From: Topomyia yanbarensis
Lineage: Eukaryota; Arthropoda; Insecta; Diptera; Culicidae
NCBI RefSeq assembly: GCF_030247195.1
Contig: NC_080672.1
Span: 401,467,037-401,531,036 of the forward strand
Length of the DNA: 64,000 bases
Direction of reading: 5' to 3'
Shown here: positions 1-11,324 of the stretch, one piece after another
How positions within the stretch are numbered: the first letter of the stretch is position 1
How the letters are laid out: the number at the start of each line of letters is the position of its first letter
The notes under the pieces: generated by a model
What the model saw: only the letters and a program-made list of their open reading frames with translations
What the model was told of the DNA's origin: nothing
Database searches by the model: none
Made by a program: the position numbers and the translations under genes

Positions 1-1
1 T

Positions 2-60
2 ACCGTTTCGAATCGTACACCCTATGAAGCCCTTATAGGAGAAGCAAAAATCAAAAAAAA
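2..60 (+). pseudogene. Possible Copia-type integrase scrap
   Basis: The first bases can be read in frame 2 as a short peptide containing NRTPYEALIGEAKIK. This resembles the NxTPYExxxGxKP stretch near the end of Copia (Ty1) integrase cores. It breaks into an A run at about position 54 and no further Copia-like coding follows. Only about 20 residues support this call, so chance similarity is possible. Confidence 0.25.
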
Positions 61-1183
61 AGCAGTCATACTAGCGTTCATGGTGAATTTCATGTATATA
101 CGTGTCAGGTTGGGCATGCGTTTATGAGTTAATTATTATTGATATCATCTATAATATTATATTGTTGTTAATTGTAAAATCGATTATAGTCTAATAGGTT
201 AAAATTGTCAGAGAACTAGAAATAATTAAAATTAGGGATAAAATAAACTAAAATTGAAAACTCCGTAGGAATATGTATAACGAGCAGTTCAAATAATTGT
301 ACTAAAACAGACATTATACACACCACAAATGCACTGCGCGAAAATTGCTGCACTATGCACCTGAAAACGTTCTATAGAACATCCGTGGGGAGAAGCTGGG
401 TAAATTATTGAAGCCAAGGTCTTATCATCTAGACAACCAACGTGAACGGTCGCTAAAAATCGAGATTAGCAAGTTTGATTTTAAAAGTGAAAATTACATA
501 ACCGGTAGTTCAAGCCGAAGTATATTGGACGTGCTTCAACCATAGCAGTCAGGTAAATGAAGCTAAAAATATAACTGCAACAAGCGAGAAATATTGTGAC
601 CTAACCCCAAGCTTCTCCAAAACCACGCTAGGACCCATTAAATTACCGACTGATTCCGGACTACGGAAAACAAAGCGTCGGGCTTTGACCGACTAATTAA
701 ACATAACCGCACCCGCGGACGCTCTCCAGCTTTCGAGGTCGCACGCATTCAAGTTCGAAGCTGCGACGGGCTGGAACCTTTTCCAAGCTACGCCTTTGGA
801 GTAGCTGCAACACAATATCTCCCAGAAGGACCAAGAGTCGATCCCGACTGGCTAAGTGGATCACCGTATAACCGGCCCTTTTTCCCGCTTTCGGAGTCGT
901 ATGCAGTCAAGAGCGGGAGACCCTCCGAAGTTATCGCCGCAAAAGCAGTCACCTACAGCAGCAACGAGCAGTACAGCGCACATTCAGCCAATACCCACCA
1001 GTAGCAGCAGCAGCAGGTCGGCCGACCACGTGCAGACGAGTGCATCCCGATACACACCCACACACACACACCAATTGTGAGTAATACATAAGATTAAAGT
1101 GAGGAATAGCCTTTCAATTACTACTATCCGAACTCTTGATCCCAAAGTAGACCCCGGAGCCGACCCGGAAAGTCTTCGTGCTT
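61..1183. other. No gene; unassigned, possibly LTR/5' leader DNA
   Basis: I see no supported gene. Bases 600-1090 are GC-richer and repeat a 'ctttcg.ggtcgtatgcagtcaag'-like phrase near 732 and 889. They also hold a short CAG-type run (about 1001-1016) and a (CA)n run (about 1057-1075). This could be the LTR or leader of an LTR retrotransposon, but I found no paired LTR. Confidence 0.3.
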
Positions 1184-1852
1184 TCACGATCGAGCTAGCC
1201 AGAGAAGAGACCGTGAGAGTCCACCCCAGACGGTCCCCGTGGCTTGACCAGGGACTAGGGGCTTTTCAAAGACTGGCCATATGCCAGCCAGTAACAAAAT
1301 CGATTTCAAGACAAGTTTAAAAATATCAACTCCCTCTTGCAGCTGTATGGGAAAGATTCCATCTTTTCCAAGCGATTTATATTGAACAAAGCTGTCAACT
1401 GCCCACTTGACCGAATCAGTGGTAACCAATGTGCATGCTAACGCACACGAGTCCGACTCGCAAGAAGGAGATCTGTGAACATTGTTCAGCTCTGGATCGA
1501 TAAATCCTGGAAAGTATGTGTCGCATTTTATTCGTCAGTCACATAAACACTATCTCTTCTCTTTAAGGAATTAATTTGAAAATCTTTCGATTTCGAGATA
1601 ATTTTATTTAACCTGCTAGCCTCGTTTCGACTAGAGATATTAGAGTATAGGTTTGGCAACAAGCCCGCTCTGCAGATTTAAGACATTTCTTATATGTACT
1701 ACGAGATGAATCTGAAGGCCCTGGAGTCATCAGGCTAACGCCGGTTCCAAGCTCTTCTCAAATCCTTCTGTATTCTTTCAAGCTCAGCGCTCCACCTAAT
1801 CGATTTAACAGTACGGAGCGGACAAACTTCTTAGTAGGATGCTACTATGAAT
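1184..1852 (-). pseudogene. LINE reverse transcriptase N-terminal remnant
   Basis: Minus-strand translation gives a linker resembling the LINE region between endonuclease and RT (WxxRELERIQKDLRRAWNRR, then NEASRLNKIISKSKDFQ). It is followed by VKWAVDSFVQYKSLGKDGI, which matches the RT motif 'AIxSFxPxKSPGxDGIxPxLLQ'. Stops interrupt it and frames switch several times. After about 1270 the similarity fades, so the YxDD-containing core is missing. Nonfunctional. Confidence 0.65.
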
Positions 1853-3000
1853 TAGTTTTTCGTATCCACGACATCATCCAAGTTGACTAATTTTTGGATA
1901 ATATCCATGAAACTTAGTCGCCAAGTTTTCCAAAAAGAGTAGTAATTTGTAGATTTAGGTAGATTAAAAGTGATATCAAGATGATCGAAAAATATATATT
2001 TATGATCGGATAGAGACGGTTCAGTTTCATTTGGAACTTGCCAATTTTCCAGCTCATGCGAAACAATTGCTGTAAATTTGCTTCGACTTTTGTGCATACC
2101 AAGGCTCCTAATTTCCTGTATACTATGGAGTTTTGCTGATTTTTCCGATCACCAAAAATTACGAATCGCTCCATTCGAAGCATTTCACCAACTCTAAAAT
2201 TGTCTGCTACTAAATCGCTGTTCGTTCTTTTATAGATAAAGATTTAAGCCGGATTCAACTACATACATGACTTAGGCCACAGCCTTATCACGCGCCACCT
2301 AGTGAATAATTAGAACCAATCAGATTCTCGTTAATAAATAAAATCAAAATAAATTTTTACTTTTGTGCTAGATGTTGATGCTTTTAAATTTAGTGGAAGA
2401 TAGTTTAAATTTTTTTTCGATCGAATAGTGCAGGAATTCAAACAAATCGTTTAGTACAACGGGAGTTAGTAATATTTAACTTCTAGAATTATTATGATGA
2501 TGGCCCCACCTCATTTCCCCACAAAGGCGTAAGCTGAACGATTTATCTAGGAGATAATTAAATATAATTAAAAGCCATCTTACAGACCGATATTTGGAAA
2601 CAGGTCCCGCTATGGAGCCTACATATTTTTCATAAAAAAATTTATGGTACCTGCTTTTGTTCAGTACCGGAGTGGATCGGTATTCCCAGGACTTTCGGTA
2701 CCGGTAGTACTGGTACCACAACCGTAGCCAACACCTCGCAAAAGTTGGTCGGATTTCTACACTCATATATAGATTTGTGCTACTGATGTACTCCATCAGT
2801 TCAGAGCCTCTCTGATTGATGTCTGAGCTGCCCCAAATGATGTAATGAGCATTTGCGTCACTGCCCATTATGAAGACCATTTCTGCTACACTATAATGCA
2901 ACGCTTTTGAAATCTTCAGAAGGTTATGACTCGTTATGTGGCAGATATACGGAATAATATAGCCCGATATACCTATGCTTGCAGAATGTAAGAAAACCAT
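1852..3000 (-). pseudogene. LINE apurinic endonuclease domain remnant
   Basis: The upper part (3000-2740) reads GSDANAHYIIWGSSDINQRG followed by a degraded 'NxGxxPTF' block. This is the GxxDANAHHxxWGSSDxNxRG signature of the exonuclease-endonuclease-phosphatase domain of I/LOA/R1-like LINEs. The lower part (2097-1852) holds NWQVPNETEPSLSDHKYIFF, the C-terminal SDH motif of the same domain. The stretch between them (2180-2700) is scrambled. The domain normally nicks target DNA for target-primed reverse transcription; this copy is dead. Confidence 0.7.
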
Positions 3001-3121
3001 TCCATTTACAATTCATTATAGATAAAAAACAAACAAATAAATTCAGTCGACTCTCCTGTGCGCATTGCTTTCCGCTTTCCGCTGTTTTTACTCTCTGACG
3101 CTTGCTGATCATTCCGTTTGC

Positions 3122-3152
<31 letters not shown>
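3122..3152. repeat. (TC)n microsatellite
   Basis: A run of about 15 TC dinucleotides lies inside the LINE relic between its gag and endonuclease pieces. Confidence 0.9.
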
Positions 3153-3282
3153 GCTTGTGTTTGTGTTCATGTCGTCGTCGCTACAGTTTTGATTTTCGCT
3201 GTTACATGTATGGTACCTTTTGTGTTTTTGAGTGACTCTGGTATAGCCGTCTACTGTTTTGTTTGTTTCTTCCTTTGGTATG

Positions 3283-4035
3283 TTAACTATTGGCTTGCAG
3301 ATACCGTGGAATATTGTTTGTCCAGCATATATTTTTAGCTGGCTGTCTGTTGTGTATCAGCAGATGTCGAAGCTTGTTTGATAATGTTGTTTGTAGTAGA
3401 TTAATTTTCTTTAGATGTTTTGGCGCATGGCTTACGGAGTGTGCCGTCTGGTTATAGGACTGGCACATTGGCGTCTGCCCAGGATATGTGAATAAGGTTC
3501 TTTGTATGTAGTTAAAACCTTGAGATGATCTGCCCTCGAAAATCAACTATGACGGTATATGTTACTATGTTTTAATTGCCGCAAGGTTCTACTGTATCGA
3601 TTTTGTCGGCTATTTTCGGCAAATTTGAGACTAAGAGAAACGAAAGCAATGAAATTGAGAGACGGATAGGTATTCTAGAGCGAATCAGTTATAAACTTAG
3701 AACGGAAAACTAGAACTAGGCAGGCTCACATGGGCATGATCGAAAGGAAATGTGAAGAATTTTTTTGCCTTCTGCTGTTTTGCAGTTGCCTAGTTCTAGT
3801 TTTCCGTTCTAAGTTTATAACTGATTCGCTCTAGAATACCTATCCGTCTTTCAATTTCATTGCTTTCGTTTCTCTTAGTCTCAAATTTGCTGAAAATAGC
3901 CAACAAAATCGATACAGTATGACGGTATATGTTGATTCAGCTGCTTTTGCATCACCGGAACACCGTTGAGAATGCCAGGGAAAAAGTTAGATTGAGGACC
4001 ATATACACGGGAATCTTGCTATTCATGCATTCTTG
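3283..4035 (-). pseudogene. LINE gag (ORF1) remnant split by a foldback insertion
   Basis: At 3546-3400 the minus strand reads YIQRTLFTYPGQTPMCQSYN, then QTAH. This aligns with the zinc-knuckle region of the intact gag at 29727-30737 (IIQRTLCTYQGQTNTCQFC, then EQTAH). Two knuckle cysteines are lost. Further upstream on that strand (about 4035-3934), DNA matches the blocks encoding KIKIPVYM and YFPGISNGV of the intact copy, with a deletion between them. A 354-bp insert (3564-3917) splits the two halves. Confidence 0.6.
3564..3917. mobile_element. Foldback/MITE with 133-bp inverted arms
   Basis: Bases 3590-3722 and 3787-3919 are near-perfect reverse complements separated by a 64-base spacer, with no coding potential. 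The outermost arm bases are TACTGTATCGATTTTG on both sides, so a TA-targeting Tc1/mariner-type MITE would fit. A 16-bp direct repeat TATGACGGTATATGTT also lies at 3548-3563 and 3918-3933, with 26 extra bases between the left copy and the arm. Those repeats may be a LINE-type target duplication or an older duplication of the site. Confidence 0.75.
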
Positions 4036-4060
4036 CTATTGCTATTCCAAGACACCATAA

Positions 4061-6620
4061 ACGTTATAGTTTGAATAATCCAGTAGATAGTAGATAGATG
4101 TTGCAGCAAAAAAGGAAGCAATTAGAAATATTTTTAACACTCTAACAATGAGTAATTATACATGCATTCTGGATGATATCTGCCCAAGATCTAATAAATA
4201 AATATAATTTCAAACTTTTAATTTGAAACAGCTGAGACTAGTGGCAAAGCCGGGAGTTTTACCAGATATGTTCAAGACCGTCTAAATTATTGTTTATACA
4301 TAAATTTTAGGTATCATGAACATGTTATGCTGAAAAACGTTTATACACAGTAAATATCACGTACTTGTCGTATCAACTACCATAACATTCCGACGAGCGA
4401 ACGTGAGATGTCGATGATAAAACGAATATTTTACTGACAGAAAACATTATTCAAACAGTCGTGAAGCAAGTGACAAATCGCCGCATAGAAATGCATTCCT
4501 GCCAAAAATATTTTGATTACACAGTAAACTGTTTACTGCCCTCGTGAGCACACTGTCCGACTACATTGTGAACCCTGTTCCTGACTGGCTGGCGTTTAGT
4601 AAAATTATTAGCACTCGCAATGCCAGACCAATTCTCCGAATGTTCATCAGTAGCAAAAATACGACGCACGGGGGTAGCGCGCATTGTCGAGTGTCATTCA
4701 AATGCATCGGCGCCGGTTCGCGCGTTGGAATGTAGAATGAGGAAGCACTGCCAGTAAACGGTATCGACACTAACACCAACACTGAGCTTGTGCTTAGACG
4801 ATACCACCACTTTGTTGCACAAATGTTGTCTGTAACCCTGAAACGGCAGGCCACTTACGACTGTGTACTCCGCCGATCCGACGCGCGCCGGTATCCTATG
4901 ACAGCTCGTTTCTATGAATCAAACTAAAGTGCCAAATTCTGATCCGGGTTTACCCATCCAAATAATTATCACAACATTTGCATTTTTAACAATTATATAT
5001 AATTATTGTCCAATCAATAGTTTTCAATCTAACCGATACATTCTTTTTCGTTTTTTTTTCAGGTAAATCATCTGCCAACAAATTCATCTTCTAGTAAGCT
5101 ATTTCTAAAACGGGAAGAGTTTGAACAACAAATCATTTGACCAATTCTAGCTATTCCCCCACCTACCCCCTAATGAAAAGATTGAGTGTATGTAATTGAA
5201 CCGATGACTTTGCAGCCACTCTGACACCGAACTCGGAAGTAGCTGATAACCACGCAACGATCAACTAATTGCCCCCGCACCCACAAATAGCTCCGACTAG
5301 GGAGGGGAAGGTACATAGAATACAAATCATCGACTGCAACAAGTCACGCTACCCTGATCCAACGCGTCCAAGTTCAAAACTGTTCGGTGCAAAAAAAATG
5401 CAACGCACAACTAACTTTTCTCGCATAGCGTGCGCGCAGTCATTCCTCGTTCAGTGCGATGCGGCTGCAGCGGTTCGGTATCACCTGAATTATGCACGAT
5501 TTCCCCCCAGCCCCTCCTACCCACCACCGTGCCGTGCAGTGTGCAAGGGCAAACTGCACTACGACTGGCGCCCCTGAATTTGTTACTACGACGATCGGTG
5601 TGGTCGGATCGGATGGTTTCGGTGCGGAGGTGGGTAGAATCACCATCAAGTTCATGTGCGCTTCATTGATCACTGCTGATTGTTCGCCGAATAGTAGTAG
5701 GCTTCGAATGATAGACTAACTCGATAGAGTCAATTGTATTTTTTGACCTTATCTGAGCTCCACCAGCCAGCGCCCTTTTCAAGTGTGGGCGTCTTTCTCT
5801 GTTCCATCAGTATCAGTACCATCGCGGACAGGACCAAAAGTTTTCTTCCGTCGTATGCTGCTGGCACAATGATAAGGTGTGCCATTCGAGTGTTTTGTTT
5901 GTTTCGTTTTACAATAGCATACCACTTGCCGCTACCCCCTCTCGACGCCACAGCCCAGCGCTTTGTTTAGTAATAGTAGAAGAGAAGCGATGCATGTGTT
6001 TCAGTTCGATTAACATGTACGATACTGGCCGGAACATTCATCGTGTGTGCTATCAGATCGCTACACGTACACGTTTGTTTTATGACGTTTGATTCGCATT
6101 AATATTGCTCGGTAACGTACTGACCTACTGATCGGTTGGCCCCAGCAGAGGTCATTAGGTGATAAATAATACAGTTAGATAGAGAAAGCTAATAAAAAAT
6201 GTTGCGGTGAATAGCTACACCCAAAACCAACGCGGTAAGAATCACTGGAAGTACTCTTGTAAAGTGCAAAGAATGCAAGAAACCCTCTTGCATACAATTT
6301 AAGATGTCTTCTTGTGATGATAGAAGACTCATTCCAAGGAAGTCAAAAACGATGTCAGTCTTATATCGGATCAACGTCGTACTATCCAAGTATCACTTGC
6401 AACAAGTAGCGACTGCGATTAGTTACATAAGCATTCACACGTGCGCTTACTAGCTGAAGTTGCACAGGGTATCAGTGGATAATTATGCTTGGGAGTAGTG
6501 AAACATCTTTCAATATGCAACTCCTGGTAATTCTAAAGTGTTTATTGATCAAAACTGGCGCCGGCCATGCCCAAACGTAGATCGCGGGAGGAAAGGGAAG
6601 GAATGTTAGTCCGATAATTG
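4061..6620. other. No gene; largely unique sequence
   Basis: Mostly non-repetitive, with GC-richer islands at about 4540-4920 and 5200-6120. A pyrimidine tract plus AG at about 5041-5062 resembles a splice acceptor, but no adjacent open frame looks like an exon. Overlapping short frames on both strands at 5269-5719 show no recognisable domain. It could be intron or upstream DNA of a host gene outside the window. Confidence 0.35.
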
Positions 6621-6945
6621 CTTTTGCTAGAGACCGTATGTACTATTGCGCACTCCACAAGTATCACTGGAGGAGGATATTTGTAAGTAAGTATAGAAGT
6701 TGGATTCTACTTCTTCATTACTGACGCCAGAGAGGTGACTCCACTATCTGGACTAGATATCGATCCATCATCTCATGGACCGGGAACCAACGGCTTTACT
6801 ACCTTGCCGAACGAAGACATGACCAAAGACTTTTTTACCTCAGAAAACTTAACGACATCGGCTTGGATTGAACCCAGACCAACTGTCAATGTCAGACCAA
6901 TGCTGGAAATGCGTCGGACGGAATGAAGGAATTGGAAGACCGTAG
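6620..6945 (-). repeat. Possible retroelement-derived repeat, B-box-like
   Basis: On the minus strand this stretch contains GGGTTCAATCC (about 6870), which fits the RNA polymerase III B-box. No A-box is visible upstream. It could be a decayed tRNA-derived SINE or an unrelated dispersed repeat. Only a library search would settle it. Confidence 0.25.
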
Positions 6946-7590
6946 GGATGTTGGTCCTTTTCTAATAATGCTCCGCTCCGATATAAAGGGTGAGTCGTAA
7001 ATTATTGCCACACTTTAGATTATTTGGTGAATCGGCTAACTAAATGAAACCAAAACTTTCCTTAATTTCAGCTTACATACGTCGTTTACCTTTTAGGATG
7101 AGTTTGAGTAACATGCTAGATATTGCGCCCTCCTTCAAAGCCTGTACAGCCGTTTCCGGTGCGGTTTTCTAAGTTTTTTCCACTTCCGTTTTTCGCCTCT
7201 CCTTTAGTCATCCGAAGTTCGCATTTCATCCTGATCCAATAGATTTCGATCGAACGGAGTACAGAGCAGTTTAGTGGGTTTATATTTTTTAGCATAAAAC
7301 CAACCGAATTGCCTGTGCACAATTTCTATGTGGCATGAAGCCAAAACAACGGTTTTTGGTTGTGCTGCCGTGAAGGCTCTCACTATTGTAAATCTTATCG
7401 TTTATAGTGCATTCGATCATGAATGATTCATTACGTTTACCACAAGTGCATATGGCCTGCTAAATCAGATATTTCGAAGCGAATTTCGAATTTCATTTGA
7501 AACGATCTCCCACAGCGAACTTGTCTTCATTCGTGAAGTATTCCTCTCCGGACAACTGCATAAAATCCGCTTTGGTGTAGACGCAGCACC
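6946..7590. other. No gene recognised
   Basis: I see no supported coding region or repeat. Short minus-strand frames at 7116-7322 and 7493-7830 have no recognisable domain. Confidence 0.3.
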
Positions 7591-7642
7591 TGCATGGGTG
7601 AATGACCTTAAAGGTTAAAGCCCCCAATAAACAAAAAAAACA
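7590..7642 (+). repeat. 3' tail of a retroelement
   Basis: The motif GGTGAATGACCTTAAAGGTT followed by AAAGCCCCCAATAAAC and an A-rich end resembles the 3' tail of the SINEs at 31662-31800 and 41207-41376 (there on the minus strand: gcgaatg, then a T/A-rich block, then ctctataat and A run). It probably marks the end of a plus-strand SINE or its LINE partner. The 5' extent is unknown. Confidence 0.4.
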
Positions 7643-8786
7643 AACAATACAGCACCGGTTAGCAGAGTCGTGTAGAGTTTCCCCGAGCGCACGATTTGGC
7701 AACATTCCGCTGACGCTTGCCACAATTTAGGAAGTGCTTGTACGTTTTCAATCCAGATCGTTTCTTGGCCCTCTGCACGACACTGCGAAATTTTTTGGCC
7801 AAGCCCCGTGTCGAAATATTCAGATTTCACTTCTAATTAGCAATCAGTGCTCTCTCGCTTTTTGCGCGTTGTTCCCGGTTTTAGTTTAGCTTCTGGCTTG
7901 ATATCCACTGTCATCAGGTGTTTCAGGAATCTTTGGGGGATTTTTGAGACGGTTGAAGGATGTAAATTCATCAGTTTATCAATGAACGATGCGACAACCC
8001 AGGAATTTGCATATGGGTGAAAAAAATCCTTTCGAATACGTTTTGCTGATTTCCTTCCATCTCACTGACAAATCAGAGAGAATAGAGAGAAAGACGAAGA
8101 GCGAAAATCAGTCAATTTAAATTCCTTTTTGGTGGATGTACAATACATATCTTCTCCAACTGAGGCATGAGTAATGTTTATTTACATTGCAGGATTGGTC
8201 TGCTCAATAAGGTATTTTGGCTTCACACTATTCGTCTCTCTTCCCATTCTCTCTGTGACAACCATACAATACTGAGCGGATGTAAACAATACACTCTAAA
8301 GAGAAAGTGTGTGAAATTTGGTTAATTTTATTTCAATTTCATGTAATTGTGTACTGCCCATGATCGTAAATCAGTCCTGTAAATATGCCAAGTTCCAGAA
8401 ACAAAAGCTTCCCAAAAATAACTGTTTTCTGGAATATGTTTGTGAAGAACCAAACTATTTTTGGCCAGTAAAAACCAGTTTTGATTGGAAAACACCGAAA
8501 AAACTTCAGCCCATCAAAATCGATAATAAAAATCAAAAATCGCATTTTGAGTTTTTTGACTTGGGCCATTCATGCACTGAACCCCTTAATTTAGAAGGTC
8601 TCGAATCTCGAAAAAAAAATCCACGTTTGTAAATTGTATATACTGGTCAAATCCCGGTTACAAGATAATAAATTACAATTAATTACTTCCTATAGTCTGC
8701 GATCTGTCTGATAATGAATTGGCAATTTTAACTTTACAAATTGAACCTGACACTGGGTGCAGACAGTTTATCTTCTTTTTGCCGAT
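7643..8786. other. No gene; weak inverted repeat
   Basis: A loose inverted repeat (agagagaat...agacgaa at about 8075-8105 versus 8240-8265) may be a worn MITE. A 104-residue plus-strand frame at 8318-8632 has no recognisable domain and a mirror frame on the other strand. Nothing else supported. Confidence 0.3.
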
Positions 8787-8945
8787 AAAACCTTACACAA
8801 GAGTTTGTCTTCATATCTCGTCCTGAGCAGAAGCAAAAAATCGTCCTGCGCAAGTGAAACAGTCAATTCTACCTAAAAATCAATCGGTGCCTATCACACA
8901 AGCAGTCCATATAATAATAGCCTATACCTACTGTGCGATTTAGTG

Positions 8946-9962
8946 ATGAGTGACGGTGCCCAGCAAAAAGCAACACAGATGCGGCCGAACTGTGTTGCTG
9001 TTGATTTTTCAAAATGCCCCGTAAGACCAGCCATTCGGGAAGTGGAACAATTATTAAAAGTGCAGATGGAACTCAATCTGGCTGAAGTGAAAACCCTACA
9101 AATGCATCATATCAAACATTGCGTGCTGATTTCGTTCAACAACATTAACCAAGCTGAGTCATTCGCCTCGCGAAACAACATGCAGCACACCGCCGAATGC
9201 GGCAATGTTAAATATAGCATTCCCGTATACATCGAGAACGGCGCCGTAGAAGTTCGGGTCCATGATTTGGCTACGCGTATCCCTGACGGCGCGATTAAAA
9301 AATGCTTGCAAAAATACGGAGAAGTAGATTCCGTTACACATGATACATGGAGGAATTTTTTCCCGGGCATCCCTAACGGTGTTCGTGTGGTAAGAATGCG
9401 TGTGACCAAGCCAATTCCCTCTTACTTAAGCTTCACAGTGTTAGGAAGGGACGATGCTCTCATTCATCAGACATCACTAGTCACGTACCCAGGGCAAATT
9501 CCTACGTGCCAGTTCTGCACGAAGAAGCTACACCTCGGAAAACCTTGCGTAGAAACTGTTAAGGAAAACTCAAATCCAACTGAAATCAGCACACAACCAT
9601 CTTACGCTAAACCACTAACAGCTGCCAAACCAGCTTCTCCGGATCAAGAAGCAACAAACATGAATTCTACAACGATCGCGTTTAATGTCTCTAAGCCAAC
9701 AACCAGCAACAACAACAATGAAGCGAAATCAGAAGAGAACGGACACACAATAGCGATCCATACGATTAAAGCACAAACCAGAACAACCGATCGTGAACAG
9801 CATGCGAGTAGCACAGATGAGGATATGGACGAGTACGACAACGAGAAAGAAGGCAGACCAAATGACCCTCAAGATTCGGCGAACAACTTTTCACCGCCAA
9901 GGAAACGAATCTCAACACGCAGCAGCAAGCTGCGTCAACAAGATGGTACGAGTAAAAAATAA
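8946..9962 (+). CDS. LINE ORF1 (gag-like) RNA-binding protein of gag-only element A
   Basis: This is an intact 338-residue ORF1/gag-like protein, the only protein encoded by element A. I chose the ATG at 8946 because it starts MSDGAQQK, like MTESRQQN in copy B. An RRM-like block lies around residues 15-75 (HCVLISFNN is an RNP1-like strand). A second conserved block at about 90-160 contains VHDLATR, DTWRNFFPGI and PIPSYL. A single zinc knuckle CX2CX4HX4C has C188, C191, H196 and C201. The C-terminal third is low-complexity (T/N/S-rich), then acidic (STDEDMDEYDNEKE), and ends with SPPRKRIS, which could be a nuclear signal. Such proteins bind element RNA into RNPs. Identity to copy B is roughly half by eye, yet both frames are open. 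Confidence 0.85.
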   Translation: MSDGAQQKATQMRPNCVAVDFSKCPVRPAIREVEQLLKVQMELNLAEVKTLQMHHIKHCVLISFNNINQAESFASRNNMQHTAECGNVKYSIPVYIENGAVEVRVHDLATRIPDGAIKKCLQKYGEVDSVTHDTWRNFFPGIPNGVRVVRMRVTKPIPSYLSFTVLGRDDALIHQTSLVTYPGQIPTCQFCTKKLHLGKPCVETVKENSNPTEISTQPSYAKPLTAAKPASPDQEATNMNSTTIAFNVSKPTTSNNNNEAKSEENGHTIAIHTIKAQTRTTDREQHASSTDEDMDEYDNEKEGRPNDPQDSANNFSPPRKRISTRSSKLRQQDGTSKK

Positions 9963-10012
9963 ATGCAGTTAAACTCTTTATTTTTACATATTGTAAAAAA
10001 TTAAAAGATGTC

Positions 10013-10053
10013 CGGCTCAGTTATGCTAACGCGTTGAGCCGTGTCAAATAAAC
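10013..10053 (+). other. 3'-terminal hairpin and tail of gag-only element A
   Basis: CGGCTCA (10013-10019) pairs with TGAGCCG (10035-10041) around a loop holding GCTAACGC. TCAAATAAAC and the A run follow. The same design, with other stem sequences, ends copies B, D and E and the I-clade LINE at 54789-57410. It is probably the RT recognition site. Confidence 0.65.
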
Positions 10054-10076
10054 AGAGAAAAAAAAACCTTTCACAA

Positions 10077-11319
10077 CCCCCCTTAAGTTCCGACACGATT
10101 TAGACGATTTTTCCGTATTCAACTTTTTGCGTCATTTTGCCAAGTCATCTGTCCAGTCTCAACTTTTACAACTCATACGCTTTGCATATATGTTCTATCA
10201 CTAAGAATTAAGCGACAATTTGTTCTACAGTGGAAATGCTAATCGTCCAAGATCCGATGGAAAATTATAAATAGTAAAACAATATAAGCAAGCTTCTATA
10301 TCATTTAAATAACGATCATAATGAGAACATTTGTAGCAGATTGTTTGCCGTCATAGTGGTACTTAGATTGTAAGGCATGGCTTTATTTACAATCTTTTAT
10401 TTAATCTTAGTTTGAATTCTTTCGAAAGCAGTAAAAACATAACAAAACTTCCATTTTCTTGTGTTCTTTGTGAGAAGATATAACTAGAAAAGGGTACAAA
10501 TTGTGGTTTTATATTCTTTTCTTTTCTTCTTGTTAGACTAACTAAAAATTGTGGGTAAATTATACAGCTTTACTTATTTTGATAGCCATAAGTAAACTAA
10601 CAAACGAAAACAATTTTTATTTAATGCAGCTTTGTATCCAATTAAAAAATTTCGTTCTACAGTCTGTTTCAAAATTATTCGACTTTTGCTAACCTGCAAT
10701 ATAACTCTTTGACATGGTATTTTCAAAGGAGCGTGCAACACCTTATAGATAGAACGATAAAGAATATCAAAAAGATCACATTTAAAACTCGATTATACCT
10801 GTTTTTCGTACGGGATAAAACTTGATTACTTGCCCTCATATGGTTTGTGTGCAACATGGTCCATAATATTCCACATAAAGGTCGAAAAGTTGATTCAAAT
10901 TATTGAGATGTATGCAAGAGGAACATGGCGCCTCTTTACACTGTTTTCGTTTGGCTTCAGGATGCAGCCATTTCAGCGATAACAGATACTAACGTCTTAG
11001 ACCGAACTAAACTCGGGCCCAAAATCAAAGATAGTACCGTGCATCGGTACCAATTAGCTTCAAGCTTACCGCTATAAGAGGCACAAATTTCATTCTAGTT
11101 TAAATTAGCAATTAAGGCGTTATTAAGCATAAAGACAGTAGGCATAATGAACGTTGGGTATAAAGACATTGGGCATAATAGACGATTGCACAGTGGTCTA
11201 AAACGTCGTAAAAATGAATTTAATTCACTAGAGGCCAATCCATCAAATATATTCTCAACAGGGCACAGTGGTTTTCGTGCGATCTATTAATTACGCCTAA
11301 ATCGGTAAATTTGGATCAA
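10077..11319. other. No gene; AT-rich unassigned DNA
   Basis: No coding region or paired repeat is supported. CACAGTGG occurs at about 11201 and 11273 as well as at the start of the next element. These may be solitary ends of the same MITE family. Confidence 0.3.
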
Positions 11320-11324
11320 TGACG

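Larger units (their letters stand above)
1184..4060 (-). mobile_element. Decayed minus-strand LINE: gag, endonuclease and RT pieces
   Basis: Read on the minus strand, the order is gag remnant (about 4035-3283), apurinic endonuclease pieces (about 3000-1852), linker, then the start of reverse transcriptase (about 1515-1184). That is the normal LINE order. Every part has stops and frameshifts. The gag piece resembles the gag of the intact copy at 29727-30737. The spacing between zinc-knuckle and endonuclease is too short for a full gag C-terminus, so there has been a deletion or two elements lie side by side. The element breaks off before the RT catalytic core and no 3' end was found. Confidence 0.65.
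8801..10062 (+). mobile_element. Gag-only non-LTR retroposon, complete copy A
   Basis: A 1.26 kb element: 145-base 5' leader, one ORF1, about 95-base 3' UTR with a terminal hairpin, then an A run. It is flanked by AAAACCTTACACAA (8787-8800) and AAAACCTTTCACAA (10063-10076), a 14-bp target duplication with one mismatch. No ORF2, endonuclease or RT lies between ORF1 and the 3' end. Its length nearly equals that of copy B (1256 bp), so this is a defined architecture and not a random truncation, since LINE truncation removes 5' sequence. Its family among LINEs is not certain; the 3' end points to the I clade. Confidence 0.8.

Noticed and set aside
7493..7830. Possible two-exon minus-strand gene with a ~50-bp intron
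   Set aside because: The supposed splice acceptor lies in a sequence that matches a retroelement 3' tail on the other strand, and the peptide shows no convincing domain.
8070..8270. MITE with agagagaat/agacgaa arms
   Set aside because: Arms are short, purine-biased and imperfect, and no target duplication was found.
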